NCBI GenBank assembly: GCA_019456225.1
Contig: VRUI01000026.1
Location: 1-57,351 of the forward strand
Direction of reading: 5' to 3'
DNA: 57,351 bases
Source of the DNA: Planctomycetota bacterium
GTDB taxonomy: Bacteria > Planctomycetota > Phycisphaerae > Sedimentisphaerales > Anaerohalosphaeraceae
Shown here: positions 49,234 through 57,351 of the stretch, piece after piece
Layout of the letters: each line of letters starts with the position of its first letter
Numbering within the stretch: the stretch's first letter is position 1
Position numbers and translations under genes: made by a program
The notes under the pieces: generated by a model
What the model saw: only the letters and a program-made list of their open reading frames with translations
The model's database searches: none
Told to the model about the DNA's origin: nothing

Positions 49234-50406
49234 ATGTTAAACAAAACTATTACAGTGTCGTTGCTTCTTGCGGTTTTTGCCGGTCTTTTTGCCGGCTGTA
49301 ATTCGCATGCCGAGAAAAAACTGGCCGCGATCAGGCGATGGGAAAAACAGTCGGCAGTGGCGAACCTCCCGGTTGCAATTGACATGCTGGAAAAGGGACA
49401 GACCGATAAGGCTATGGAGTTGACGGAAAAGTGCCTTGCTGTCGAAAATGAAAATGCACAGGCAAATCTTATCAAGGCAAGGGCACTCTACTCCCAGGGT
49501 AAGATCATCGAGGCGGAAGATTATCTTCGTCGCGCCGTAAGATATGACAGTAAACTCCACGAAGTCTGGTTCTGGCTTGGTACGCTTGCCCTGCAGGATA
49601 ACGACCAGCAGCGGGCTTTGAGTAATTATAAAAGAGCTCTCACGCAGGCACCGGCTAATACAGAATACATTGTCGCGATCGCCGAAGTGTACGCCTCGAA
49701 GGGGCAATACGAAAAAGCTATAGCTGTCCTGGAGGACAAATCCAGGTTCATGCCTTTAAATAAGGATATTGCCGTTGCCCAGGCCGATCTTTATCTGCGA
49801 AGCGGAAATGTCAAAGTTGCCATAAGCATATATAAGCGAATACTGGTGACAAGCGGACAGACTCCGGATGTCATTGCCGCTCTCGGGTACTGCTATGTAA
49901 TAGACCATCAGTGGGCGATGGCTTCTGAGATATTCGAAAAGCTCGTAAAGGACGCCTCTGTTCAGCAGAAGGAGACTTATCTGGAACTGCTTGCCGTCAT
50001 CAGCGTAAACAGCAGTCAGTACGGAAAAGCCGTTAAATACTTTGACAAGCTTAGTCTAAGCAGACGTGATGACGCGGATCTCTGGCTGAAAATGGGACAG
50101 GCAGCACTCGGTGCAAACGCCCCAAAACGTGCCCTTGCCTGCGCCAGGAGAGCTCTTGCGATCAGGCCCGGATGGCCCGATGCGATAGCTCTTAAAGGTT
50201 GTTCGCAGTATATGACCGGAGACTATTTCAAATCTATCCAGACTTTCGAGAAAATTCGCGGAGATAAAAAACTTACCTGTTTTGCATGGCTTATGACAGG
50301 AAGAAGCCTCCGCAAGATCGGAGAGCATGAAAGAGCTCAGTTGGCTTTTGAGAAGGCCTCTGCGATCGATCCGGAAAATGATCTTGTTGCATTCGTAAAC
50401 AAATAA
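49234..50406 (+). CDS. TPR-repeat lipoprotein
   Basis: The product is 390 residues. A lipoprotein signal peptide ends in LFAGC, with the lipidated Cys at residue 22. The rest is tetratricopeptide repeats in a row (for example ALYSQGKIIEAEDYLRRAV, NYKRALTQAPAN, AIAVLEDKS, AFEKASAIDPEND). In pilus systems a TPR lipoprotein of this kind (PilF/PilW, or Tgl) helps the secretin reach and assemble in the outer membrane. The position directly after the secretin gene supports such a pilotin-like role. That role is inferred. Confidence 0.85.
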   Translation: MLNKTITVSLLLAVFAGLFAGCNSHAEKKLAAIRRWEKQSAVANLPVAIDMLEKGQTDKAMELTEKCLAVENENAQANLIKARALYSQGKIIEAEDYLRRAVRYDSKLHEVWFWLGTLALQDNDQQRALSNYKRALTQAPANTEYIVAIAEVYASKGQYEKAIAVLEDKSRFMPLNKDIAVAQADLYLRSGNVKVAISIYKRILVTSGQTPDVIAALGYCYVIDHQWAMASEIFEKLVKDASVQQKETYLELLAVISVNSSQYGKAVKYFDKLSLSRRDDADLWLKMGQAALGANAPKRALACARRALAIRPGWPDAIALKGCSQYMTGDYFKSIQTFEKIRGDKKLTCFAWLMTGRSLRKIGEHERAQLAFEKASAIDPENDLVAFVNK

Positions 50407-50473
50407 AACTAACAATATTCAATTCTGCTGCGGTTTACCGGGGCAGCATCCAATAAGTGAGAGGGATGATATT

Positions 50474-51907
50474 TTGGGAACCAAAAAATATTATTTAATT
50501 TTTATTCTGATCCTTTCCGCTGTAACATTAGTGGCGAACATAGTGTCAATAGGCTTTAAGCCAAACCCGGCTGCTGTCATAGCTGTTGTCACAGGTCTGT
50601 GCGTCCTGATAGCTTTGTCTGTTTTCCTGAATTACTTGTCCGGGACGATCAGTTCTTTGGAGGTCATTTCAGAAAAGCTTAAAGAAGGCAGACCTGACGA
50701 ATTGCACATGAGAGGCAATGCGGCTATAGAGTCGCTGCTTGATGCCATAAGGCAGTTTTCCGCTGACTCAGTGCAGGAAACAAGGGATATGGAGAAAAAG
50801 ACTGCCGAATACAAACTCGAACTCCAGTTACTGACTAAGGAAAAGGAAAACACCGAAGCTATCATCTACAGTATCAGAGACGCCGTTATAGTCTCGGATG
50901 AATATGACAGGCTTGTCATGGCCAATGCAGCCGCCGAAGAACTATTTGGTTTCAAAAAGGATCCGGATGTCTCGATCTCCCTTGAAGAATTTATAGATGA
51001 TAATGACTTCATCGAGCTTGTCCGCCAAAACAGGCAAAGCAGGCAATGCCATGTAAAGCATGAAGTTACTTTTGACGGAGATCAGCATCAACGGACTTTC
51101 GACTGCATAATCTCATGCATGAAGGATAACGAAAATCAGGTATCCGGCGTAGTTGCCGTCCTTCACGATATTACCCGTGAAAAAGAGATATCCAGAATGA
51201 AAAACGATTTCGTTAGTCACGTATCTCACGAACTCAAGACGCCGTTGGCTTCTATTAATGCTTATGCCGAGATGCTTGTCGACGGAGAAGCCGAGGACCA
51301 GGAAACCATTACCGAATTCTGCACGATTATCCAGAGCCAGGCACAGAGGCTCAACCGCCTGATCGAAGAGATTCTAAATATCTCCAGGATTGAGTCGGGC
51401 CTTGTAAAGGTCAATAAGGAATGCCTCAGCGTTGCTATAGTTGTTCAGGAAGCGGTAAAGATGATAGAAAGCTATGCCGCTGAGAAGAATATTACGGTAA
51501 ATTTGCCGGCCCCGATTATCCACGACCAGGTAAATGCCGATAAAGATATGTTAAGTCAGGTTGTTATAAACCTCTTGAGCAATGCCGTAAAGTATACAGA
51601 GCCCGGAGGAAACATTAAAGTTGACAGTGAAGTTAACGAATCGGATAAAATAGTTCACGTTACCGTCACTGACACTGGTGTAGGGATACCTCCGGAAGAC
51701 ATAGAACATGTTTTCGATAAGTTTTATCGTGTCGAGGCGAATAAAAAATACGCGAAGGGAACCGGGCTGGGCCTTAATCTTGTTCAGCAGATTGTTGAGA
51801 CGGTACATGATGGAAAGGTTTTTGTCACCAGCACCATAGGTGAAGGAAGCACTTTTGGTTTTGACATGCCGCTTGCAACAAGCCAGGTAGAAGAAACTGT
51901 TAAGTAG
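50474..51907 (+). CDS. Membrane sensor histidine kinase with PAS domain
   Basis: The product is 477 residues from a TTG start at 50474 preceded by GAGAGGGATG. Two membrane helices (about 6-26 and 36-57) sit near the N-terminus with hardly any periplasmic loop. A coiled-coil linker, then a PAS domain (about 130-235, IRDAVIVSDEYDRLVMANAAAEELFG), the dimerisation domain with His252 in VSHELKTPL, and the ATP-binding domain with the N box NLLSNAVKYTEPGG, G1 VTDTGVGIP and G2 GTGLGLNLV complete it. Its partner is probably the CheY-like regulator 15 bases downstream. Confidence 0.9.
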   Translation: MGTKKYYLIFILILSAVTLVANIVSIGFKPNPAAVIAVVTGLCVLIALSVFLNYLSGTISSLEVISEKLKEGRPDELHMRGNAAIESLLDAIRQFSADSVQETRDMEKKTAEYKLELQLLTKEKENTEAIIYSIRDAVIVSDEYDRLVMANAAAEELFGFKKDPDVSISLEEFIDDNDFIELVRQNRQSRQCHVKHEVTFDGDQHQRTFDCIISCMKDNENQVSGVVAVLHDITREKEISRMKNDFVSHVSHELKTPLASINAYAEMLVDGEAEDQETITEFCTIIQSQAQRLNRLIEEILNISRIESGLVKVNKECLSVAIVVQEAVKMIESYAAEKNITVNLPAPIIHDQVNADKDMLSQVVINLLSNAVKYTEPGGNIKVDSEVNESDKIVHVTVTDTGVGIPPEDIEHVFDKFYRVEANKKYAKGTGLGLNLVQQIVETVHDGKVFVTSTIGEGSTFGFDMPLATSQVEETVK

Positions 51908-51922
51908 AAATGGAGAATAAAT

Positions 51923-52306
51923 ATGTCGCAAAGAAAAGCTTTAGTAGTCGATGATGAGATTCATATTGTTCAGGTCGTAGCGATTAAGCTTCGCAACAAT
52001 GGTTTTGATGTTAGAACAGCCGAAAACGGTGCCGTTGCGCTCGAGCTTATTAAAACTGAAAAGCCGGATGTTATTGTGACGGATTATCAGATGCCTGTAA
52101 TGAGCGGACTAGAGTTCATCGAAAATCTGCGCGGCGATCCCGAAACTGCCGACATCCCGGTAATAATGCTTACTGCCAGAGGCTTCGCGATCGAGGATGA
52201 AAAGAAGGAGCAACTCAAAATAGCAAACTGTCTTAGTAAACCTTTCAGTCCCAGAGAGGTTTTAAGATGTATCGAAGAAACATTGAGTACAAGTTCGGTT
52301 ACCTGA
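51923..52306 (+). CDS. CheY-like single-domain response regulator
   Basis: The product is 127 residues and is a receiver domain only. D10-D11, phosphorylation site D54 in VTDYQMPV, Thr in IMLTARG and Lys in LSKPFSP are all in place. With no output domain it must act through protein contacts, for example with the HD-GYP protein encoded next or with the pilus machinery. Confidence 0.92.
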   Translation: MSQRKALVVDDEIHIVQVVAIKLRNNGFDVRTAENGAVALELIKTEKPDVIVTDYQMPVMSGLEFIENLRGDPETADIPVIMLTARGFAIEDEKKEQLKIANCLSKPFSPREVLRCIEETLSTSSVT

Positions 52307-52333
52307 CACTGATTCAAAAGGAATAGGCATTCT

Positions 52334-53917
52334 ATGAATGAAATATTATACAAAAAAATACCTGAAGGACAGTTTGCTCTACTTGAAAAATTCTCAAAGA
52401 GAGTAAACGGTTTTGCCGCAGATTTTGCCGCCTTTGATGTCATAGGAGAAGTGTTGCTGGATTCTCCATGCGGCTCGGCTTGCCAGTGCCATGAGGAAAT
52501 GAAAAATTTCGCGGCCGATGTGCTTAAGGAAGACTTTGATAACGTCAGGTATAAAGATGCGGAAAGTGCTTTTTTTGCCAGATGTCTAAAGTTCGACGGC
52601 GAAACTGTTGCCGTTGCCGTAACTAATGTTACAGGGCAGATATCCAGTGACAGGGAAAAAGAGCTTTTCACGGAAATTCTTGAAACTTTCGCCAAAGATT
52701 TCGAGCAGGGATCCCTCCATTCCCAGCAGATCGAAATGGTAAGTTCAGAACTTGCCCAGACATACGAAGAGCTTGTTCTGCTTTACAATATGAGCACGAA
52801 CATGAAGGTTACCCAGTCAAATGCGACATATCTGCAGATGGCATGTGACCAACTGACGCAGCTTGTCAATGTAGAAGGAATCGCGATCTTTCTGCAAAAA
52901 GAGATTGAAGAAGAGGAAACTCAGTATGTTTTGATAGCAGGTTCCGGTCTTATCGCCGTTGATCAGGTTATGGCAGACATCCTCCAGCTTCACCTTATTG
53001 AAGAGATCGATCTGGGCAGAGAGGTTCTTTTAGACAGCATGGTTGACTCGCCATTTAAATATGACTGGCCCGAAAGGATTAAAAATATTATTGCCGTCCC
53101 GCTTCATGGAGGCGAAAAGATGATAGGCTTTATGGTTGCTACAAACATCCTCAATAAGCCGGATTTCGACAGTATGGAGACAAAGCTCTTCAATTCCGTT
53201 GCTAACCAGTGCGCAATTTTTGTAGAGAACGGCAGGCTTTTTGGAGACCTGAAGGAACTTTTCATCGGTTCACTAAAGGCCCTGACAAACAGCATCGATG
53301 CAAAAGACCAGTATACACGGGGTCATTCCGAAAGAGTGGCCTTTATTTCGCGGTGGATCGCCGAAGAATTGTCGAAACACCGTTCACTCGAAGATGAATA
53401 TATTCACATGATCTATTTGTCGGGCCTCCTTCACGATATAGGAAAGATCGGGATCAGCGAATTGGTTCTGTGCAAAAACGGCAAGCTAACAGAAAGCGAA
53501 ATGAATGTCATCAAATCTCATCCTAAGATAGGCGCATCGATATTGTCAGACATCAAGCAGATGAGCGGGATCGTTTCCGGAGTATTGTGCCACCACGAAA
53601 GACCAGATGGTAAGGGGTATCCGGAAGGGCTTTTAGATAAGCAGATACCGCTGATAGCCCAGATCATAAGTCTCGCCGACGCCTTTGATGCTATGACATC
53701 GAGACGTATTTACAGAGAGGCGATGAGTATTAAAAGGGCGCTTGAGGAAATTGAAAAAGGTCTCGGCACGCAGTTCGACCAGGAGATCGGCGAAATCTTT
53801 ATAAAAAGCGATGTCAACAAACTCTGGACAATAATCCAGGACGGTTTTATAGAAACCTGGGATTACAGTAATTTTGATGAATACGGTACCGTTGCCGTCG
53901 GGACGTTGCTAAGATGA
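52334..53917 (+). CDS. GAF and HD-GYP domain protein, probable cyclic-di-GMP phosphodiesterase
   Basis: The product is 527 residues. A region with Cys (SPCGSACQCHEEM, about 45-57) is followed by a GAF domain (about 155-300), then the HD-GYP domain (about 315-500). The HD pair H367-D368 lies in LLHDIGKIGI and the defining HHERPDGKGYP motif spans 420-430, complete. HD-GYP enzymes hydrolyse cyclic-di-GMP to GMP through pGpG in a di- or tri-iron site. Four Cys near the N-terminus might bind metal. Lying between a CheY-like regulator and a STAS protein, it may be the effector of the kinase pathway that controls pilus use. Confidence 0.9.
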   Translation: MNEILYKKIPEGQFALLEKFSKRVNGFAADFAAFDVIGEVLLDSPCGSACQCHEEMKNFAADVLKEDFDNVRYKDAESAFFARCLKFDGETVAVAVTNVTGQISSDREKELFTEILETFAKDFEQGSLHSQQIEMVSSELAQTYEELVLLYNMSTNMKVTQSNATYLQMACDQLTQLVNVEGIAIFLQKEIEEEETQYVLIAGSGLIAVDQVMADILQLHLIEEIDLGREVLLDSMVDSPFKYDWPERIKNIIAVPLHGGEKMIGFMVATNILNKPDFDSMETKLFNSVANQCAIFVENGRLFGDLKELFIGSLKALTNSIDAKDQYTRGHSERVAFISRWIAEELSKHRSLEDEYIHMIYLSGLLHDIGKIGISELVLCKNGKLTESEMNVIKSHPKIGASILSDIKQMSGIVSGVLCHHERPDGKGYPEGLLDKQIPLIAQIISLADAFDAMTSRRIYREAMSIKRALEEIEKGLGTQFDQEIGEIFIKSDVNKLWTIIQDGFIETWDYSNFDEYGTVAVGTLLR

Positions 53918-54249
53918 AAATAAGTACTCAGAACTATAACGATGTAACGGTCGTGGAATTGCACGGAGACTTTACTTCCGAGTTCTCAAAACCTTTTGAG
54001 GATGCTGTGAAAGAAGTAATTCAGCAAGGAGCTGCCGGAATTGTTCTCGATATGACGCATATAAGTTTTATTGACAGTCTCAGCCTTGAGCAGATTCTCT
54101 GGCTTCGCGATTACTGCAATGATAAATTGCGTCAGTTAAAGATCGCCGGCCTTGACGAAACCTGCGAAAAAATACTATCTGTCACACGACTTGAAAAACA
54201 GCTCGATACCTATGAAGAATTGTCAGAAGCTGTAAAAAGTTTTGCTTAG
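53914..54249 (+). CDS. STAS-domain anti-anti-sigma-like protein
   Basis: The product is 111 residues, overlapping the HD-GYP gene by ATGA. VVELHGDFTSEF and GIVLDMTHISFIDSLSLEQILWL match the STAS fold of SpoIIAA/RsbV, in which the Ser of the DSxS-like segment (IDSLSLE) is phosphorylated by a partner kinase. No anti-sigma kinase is encoded nearby. The role here is unknown; it may act as a switch in the same signalling path as its neighbours. Confidence 0.85.
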   Translation: MKISTQNYNDVTVVELHGDFTSEFSKPFEDAVKEVIQQGAAGIVLDMTHISFIDSLSLEQILWLRDYCNDKLRQLKIAGLDETCEKILSVTRLEKQLDTYEELSEAVKSFA

Positions 54250-54306
54250 AAATTGGGAAATATCGGATAGAACCGATTTGATAACACTGGTAAGAGACTT
54301 CGAATA

Positions 54307-56022
54307 ATGCAAGTTGCAACACAAAAAAAAATGCTGATCGGACAACTTCTCCTCAAAAGGGGGGTGGTCACTGCCGAGCAGATAGATATGGCCGTCGAAG
54401 AGCAAAAAAGGATCGGCAGAAGCAAGCTCCTTGGCGAAGTAATGGTTGGTATGAGTATCTGTACGGAGAACCAGATTTCTTCGGCCCTTGCTGAAGCTTA
54501 CGACGTTCCGTACGCCCAGGTAACACCGAAATTATGCGATCCGGCAATCGTCGAAATACTTCCCAGGGAGTTTCTCGAAGAGTACACCGTTCTTCCGCTT
54601 TTTAAAGTGCATGACGTGTTGACAGCTGCCATTAGCGAACCGTCAAACGTCTTTCTTATCGATGAAATAGAACGCCTCAGCGGCTGCAAGGTGCAGGTCG
54701 TTTGCGCTACTGTAAAAGATATTAAAGCAACACTCCAGACGTATATGCCAGCGGCAAACGTTTTCGTTATTGACGACATTATCGAAGACACTTCGCTGGA
54801 TGATTTTTCGCTCATAGAAACAGTCACCGAAGATATTGGGGACCTGGAAGACGTCGCAGGCCAGTCCCCGGTCGTCAAACTGGTAAACTATCTTATCTAT
54901 ACTGCCGTTCGCGAAGACGCCAGCGATATCCATATCGAGATCGATGATAAAAGACTTCGGGTTCGCTATCGTGTTGACGGAAGACTCTACGAAAAAATGA
55001 CCCCCCCGCACCAGATGCACTCGGCCATTGTCTCGAGGATAAAGATCATGGCTGATCTCGACATCGCCCAGAGACGTCTCCCGCAGGATGGCGGCATCCA
55101 TGTTCTTATGGAAGGCAGAGCAATTGATCTTCGAGTGTCGGTAATGCCGAGCAGTTACGGTGAAAAAGTAGTAATACGAATAATCGATTCAAGCAAGATG
55201 CTGGCGAGTCTCGAATCTCTCGGGTTCAGCATGGATAACCTGCAGATATTCAAAGATGTTATAAACGCCCCGAACGGTATAGTCCTTGTAACCGGTCCGA
55301 CAGGATCTGGGAAAAATACAACTCTATACGCCGGTCTTACAGAGATTAACAGCGAACAGGTAAACATATGTACTGTAGAGGATCCGGTTGAATGTAATAT
55401 CGCAGGGATAAACCAGTTTCAGGTGCAAGACAGCGCAGGCTTTGAATTTTCCATGGCACTTAGAGGTCTGTTAAGACAGGACCCTGATGTGATAATGGTC
55501 GGCGAAATCCGTGACAATGAAACTGCCACTATTGCCGTACAGGCAGCATTAACCGGCCATCTGGTCATGTCGACTCTCCATACAAACGATGCATGCGGAG
55601 CGGTCACAAGGCTTGCCGATCTCGGAGTTGCTCCATATCTCATCAGCGCATCGCTGATCGCAGTAGTAGCTCAGCGACTTGTACGAAAGATTTGTCCAGA
55701 CTGCAAAGAAAAATATCAACTCCACGCCAATTTCCGTAAAGTTGTAGAAAAATGGCAGGTAGAGATACCGGAGTTTTACCGTGGTTTAGGTTGCAGAAAA
55801 TGCAGGAACACGGGCTACATCGGCAGGATAGCGATACACGAAATGTTCGTTCCGGACGAGGACATCCTTGACATGATCGGAACCGATAAGTCGATCAAGG
55901 AAATACGACAGAGGGCAATTGCAAACGGAATGCTTCCGCTGCACTACGACGGCATTGAAAAGGTAAAAGCCGGAATCACAACAATAGAGGAGATACTGAG
56001 AGTTACTAATGTAAACTCATAG
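54307..56022 (+). CDS. pilB: Pilus assembly ATPase PilB/GspE
   Basis: The product is 571 residues. The N-terminal GspE-N domain (about 1-150, IGQLLLKRGVVTAEQIDMAV) is followed by the catalytic domain. It shows Asp box VREDASDIHIE, Walker A GPTGSGKNTTLY (about 330-341), Walker B IMVGEIRDNETA and His box TGHLVMSTLHTNDA. A zinc-type CPDC...CRKC set lies near residue 460-500. In the Walker A motif the residue after Lys336 is Asn337, where Ser or Thr is standard, and it coordinates magnesium. This ATPase powers pilus extension at the inner membrane. It is separated from the STAS gene by 57 bases and from pilC by 12. Confidence 0.93.
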   Translation: MQVATQKKMLIGQLLLKRGVVTAEQIDMAVEEQKRIGRSKLLGEVMVGMSICTENQISSALAEAYDVPYAQVTPKLCDPAIVEILPREFLEEYTVLPLFKVHDVLTAAISEPSNVFLIDEIERLSGCKVQVVCATVKDIKATLQTYMPAANVFVIDDIIEDTSLDDFSLIETVTEDIGDLEDVAGQSPVVKLVNYLIYTAVREDASDIHIEIDDKRLRVRYRVDGRLYEKMTPPHQMHSAIVSRIKIMADLDIAQRRLPQDGGIHVLMEGRAIDLRVSVMPSSYGEKVVIRIIDSSKMLASLESLGFSMDNLQIFKDVINAPNGIVLVTGPTGSGKNTTLYAGLTEINSEQVNICTVEDPVECNIAGINQFQVQDSAGFEFSMALRGLLRQDPDVIMVGEIRDNETATIAVQAALTGHLVMSTLHTNDACGAVTRLADLGVAPYLISASLIAVVAQRLVRKICPDCKEKYQLHANFRKVVEKWQVEIPEFYRGLGCRKCRNTGYIGRIAIHEMFVPDEDILDMIGTDKSIKEIRQRAIANGMLPLHYDGIEKVKAGITTIEEILRVTNVNS

Positions 56023-56034
56023 TGAGATACCGTA

Positions 56035-57153
56035 ATGGAAATGACCCAGGAATTAAATACGTTCGCAAAGAAGACCCAAAGCGTTAAGACTTCTAATCTC
56101 AGGATCAAGCCTATAGAGTTGATCACGTTTACCAATCAGCTTTCGGTAATGCTTGAAAGCGGGGTTGTTCTAAGCGACGCCCTCGACGTCATTGCCGAGC
56201 AAACTTCGCCAGGGGCGTTTAAGACTATAATGGACGATATCGCCGAAAGAATACGAGGCGGTGAAAGTTTTTCTTTGGTCCTGAAGAAGTATCCAAGGGT
56301 ATTCGGTAATATGTTTATAAGTATGGTTCAGGCCTCAGAGGCATCCGGAAAAATGTCGGAAATGCTCGAAGTCCTAAGCCAATACATCACCGCTGACGAA
56401 CAAACCAGAAAACAGGTTAAAGGCGCTATGATATACCCGCTGATAATGCTTCTGATGTCCGTTGCAGCTACAGGGTCGTTGATGTTTTTCGTTCTGCCAA
56501 GATTTGCCAGCATATACAATGCAAAGGGAGCGGCATTGCCGAAACTTACACAGGTACTGGTAAACTTCAGCGCCGTACTTGGGGATCCTGAAAAAATGAC
56601 CATGATCATGACGGTATTATTTGCATTAGGCGCCGCATTTCATTTTTGGAGGCCGACAGAGTCCGGACAGAAAACAATCGACTGGTTAAAGATTCGCACG
56701 CCGATTTTCGGCAACATGTTCATTGATATGGTTCTGACAAGAAGTATGCGAATAATGGCTACGATGGTTAACACCGGCGTAAGCATTCTCGATGCGATAG
56801 AAGTAATGAAGGATTCATGTGGAAATTTTTATTTCTACAGACTCTGGTCGGCAACGGACGTAAAGATACGCGATGGGTACCAGCTTTCTGACTCGATTCT
56901 TCAGGCACCTCACAGCGAATTGGTCGATCCTGGTATCATACAGATGCTTAGGGCAGGCGAGAAAAGCGGGAAACTCGGCCATGTGTGCGACAAGGTGTCG
57001 ATATTTTACGACAAAAAGCTCCAAACCTCAATAAAAACGGCAACAGCCCTGATCGAGCCAATAATGATTATAATAATGGGCGGCGTAATAGGAACAATAG
57101 CAATAGCGCTGCTCCTGCCCGTATTCAAGATTTCAAGCGTAATGGCACATTAA
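56035..57153 (+). CDS. pilC: Inner-membrane platform protein PilC/GspF
   Basis: The product is 372 residues. Two GspF/T2SSF domains each have the conserved cytoplasmic helical bundle: IELITFTNQLSVMLESGVVLSDALDVI (about 25-51) and NMFIDMVLTRSMRIMATMVNTGVSILDAIE. Membrane helices lie at about 135-160 (IYPLIMLLMSVAATGSLMFFVLPR), 184-205 and 340-365 (LIEPIMIIIMGGVIGTIAIALLLPVF). It is the platform on which PilB acts. The length is slightly short of the usual 400. It is followed by a heptamer array, then the operon terminator and a group II intron. Confidence 0.92.
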   Translation: MEMTQELNTFAKKTQSVKTSNLRIKPIELITFTNQLSVMLESGVVLSDALDVIAEQTSPGAFKTIMDDIAERIRGGESFSLVLKKYPRVFGNMFISMVQASEASGKMSEMLEVLSQYITADEQTRKQVKGAMIYPLIMLLMSVAATGSLMFFVLPRFASIYNAKGAALPKLTQVLVNFSAVLGDPEKMTMIMTVLFALGAAFHFWRPTESGQKTIDWLKIRTPIFGNMFIDMVLTRSMRIMATMVNTGVSILDAIEVMKDSCGNFYFYRLWSATDVKIRDGYQLSDSILQAPHSELVDPGIIQMLRAGEKSGKLGHVCDKVSIFYDKKLQTSIKTATALIEPIMIIIMGGVIGTIAIALLLPVFKISSVMAH

Positions 57154-57201
57154 ATAGCAATTAACGATCAGCAATTAGCAATCAGCAATCAGCAATTAGA
57201 A
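57153..57201 (+). repeat. Heptanucleotide array after pilC
   Basis: AATAGCA, ATTAACG, ATCAGCA, ATTAGCA, ATCAGCA, ATCAGCA, ATTAGAA at exact 7-base spacing, starting at the last base of the pilC stop codon. Confidence 0.9.
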
Positions 57202-57240
57202 AAAAAAACGACACTGCAACTTCTCTTACAGTGGAATTAC

Positions 57241-57273
57241 AAGGCCGGGCTTTGGCAGTCAGGCCTTTTTTTA
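57241..57273 (+). terminator. Rho-independent terminator of the pilus operon
   Basis: AAGGCC (57241-57246) pairs with GGCCTT (57262-57267), followed by more T. A weaker hairpin CACTG/CAGTG lies at about 57213-57234. The intron begins three bases past this terminator. Confidence 0.75.
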
Positions 57274-57275
57274 TT

Positions 57276-57351
57276 GTGTGCCCGGCAGGGCACACTTACT
57301 TGGAGGTGAAAGTCCTCTATGGGCCCGGCAGCGGGAACCATTAGCCGGACG
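57276..57351 (+). mobile_element. Group II intron, 5' end of domain I (truncated by window end)
   Basis: The sequence opens GUGUGCCCGGCA, the 5' boundary typical of bacterial group II introns and equal over 12 bases to what I recall of the Oceanobacillus iheyensis group IIC intron. GGUGAAAGUCC and AACCAUUAGCCGGACG follow, as in the conserved start of domain I. The GUGUGCCC and GGGCACAC stretches can pair as the first stem. The intron lies on the plus strand just after a terminator stem with a T-run, the usual target of the IIC class. The reverse transcriptase (if any) is outside the window. Confidence 0.85.

Noticed and set aside
1-57351. tRNA, rRNA or tmRNA genes
   Set aside because: I saw no TTCGA-type T-loop with a pairing acceptor stem, and no rRNA-like conserved stretch. 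A tRNAscan-SE and Infernal run would settle this.

Overview
The window looks like a chromosomal piece of a Gram-negative-type member of the Planctomycetota, most likely class Phycisphaerae. This rests on several things: an outer-membrane assembly set (an LptD-like protein, two LolC/E-type permeases with an ATPase, an LpxL-like acyltransferase), prepilins of the family with an (R)QIELYK..H....PG signature, many TTG and GTG starts, and spacers full of short repeats. The taxonomic call is inference. The window opens in the last codons of a CheA-like gene and closes in the first 76 bases of a group II intron.

Layout. 1-1550: cheA tail, then repeat-rich DNA with a wrecked RAYT-type transposase fragment and several short-repeat families. 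1553-2767 (minus): a secreted protein with a choice-of-anchor-D-like domain. 3035-4271: two prepilin genes made by a 736-bp tandem duplication. 4614-23499: mostly plus-strand housekeeping and envelope genes: an XRE/S24 regulator, lptD, fba, a PDZ/S41 protease, lysS, a LolCDE-like ABC exporter, a class IV aminotransferase, a polyprenyl diphosphate synthase, a TraB-family protein and sppA. 23550-26697 (minus): a response regulator and histidine kinase pair. It is divergent from three exported proteins that share a leader motif and from a Tat-exported alkaline-phosphatase-fold protein (26900-33077). 33308-39693: lon, an LpxL-like acyltransferase, argH, thiL and tsaE.

40051-57153 is one large type IV pilus / type II secretion-like locus. 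It holds a major prepilin with a long structured leader, minor pseudopilins (one with a degenerate cleavage site), then pilM, pilN, pilO, a pilP-like gene and the secretin. These are followed by a TPR lipoprotein, a signalling block (histidine kinase, CheY-like regulator, HD-GYP phosphodiesterase, STAS protein) and finally pilB and pilC. Enclosing the signalling block between the secretin and the assembly ATPase suggests that pilus function here is tied to cyclic-di-GMP breakdown. No prepilin peptidase or PilT lies in the window.

The most unusual features are non-coding. (1) The major prepilin leader holds a 13-bp perfect inverted repeat enclosing an 11-bp perfect inverted repeat, and I cannot match it to a known riboswitch. 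(2) More than a dozen spacers carry arrays with a strict 7-bp period. At several loci these are part of a composite element (hairpin A, heptad array, hairpin B) that appears to supply the Shine-Dalgarno sequence of the next gene. (3) Three GTAAAT units spaced exactly 11 bp apart sit next to the -10 of the response-regulator gene. (4) A group II intron begins right after the terminator of the pilus operon.
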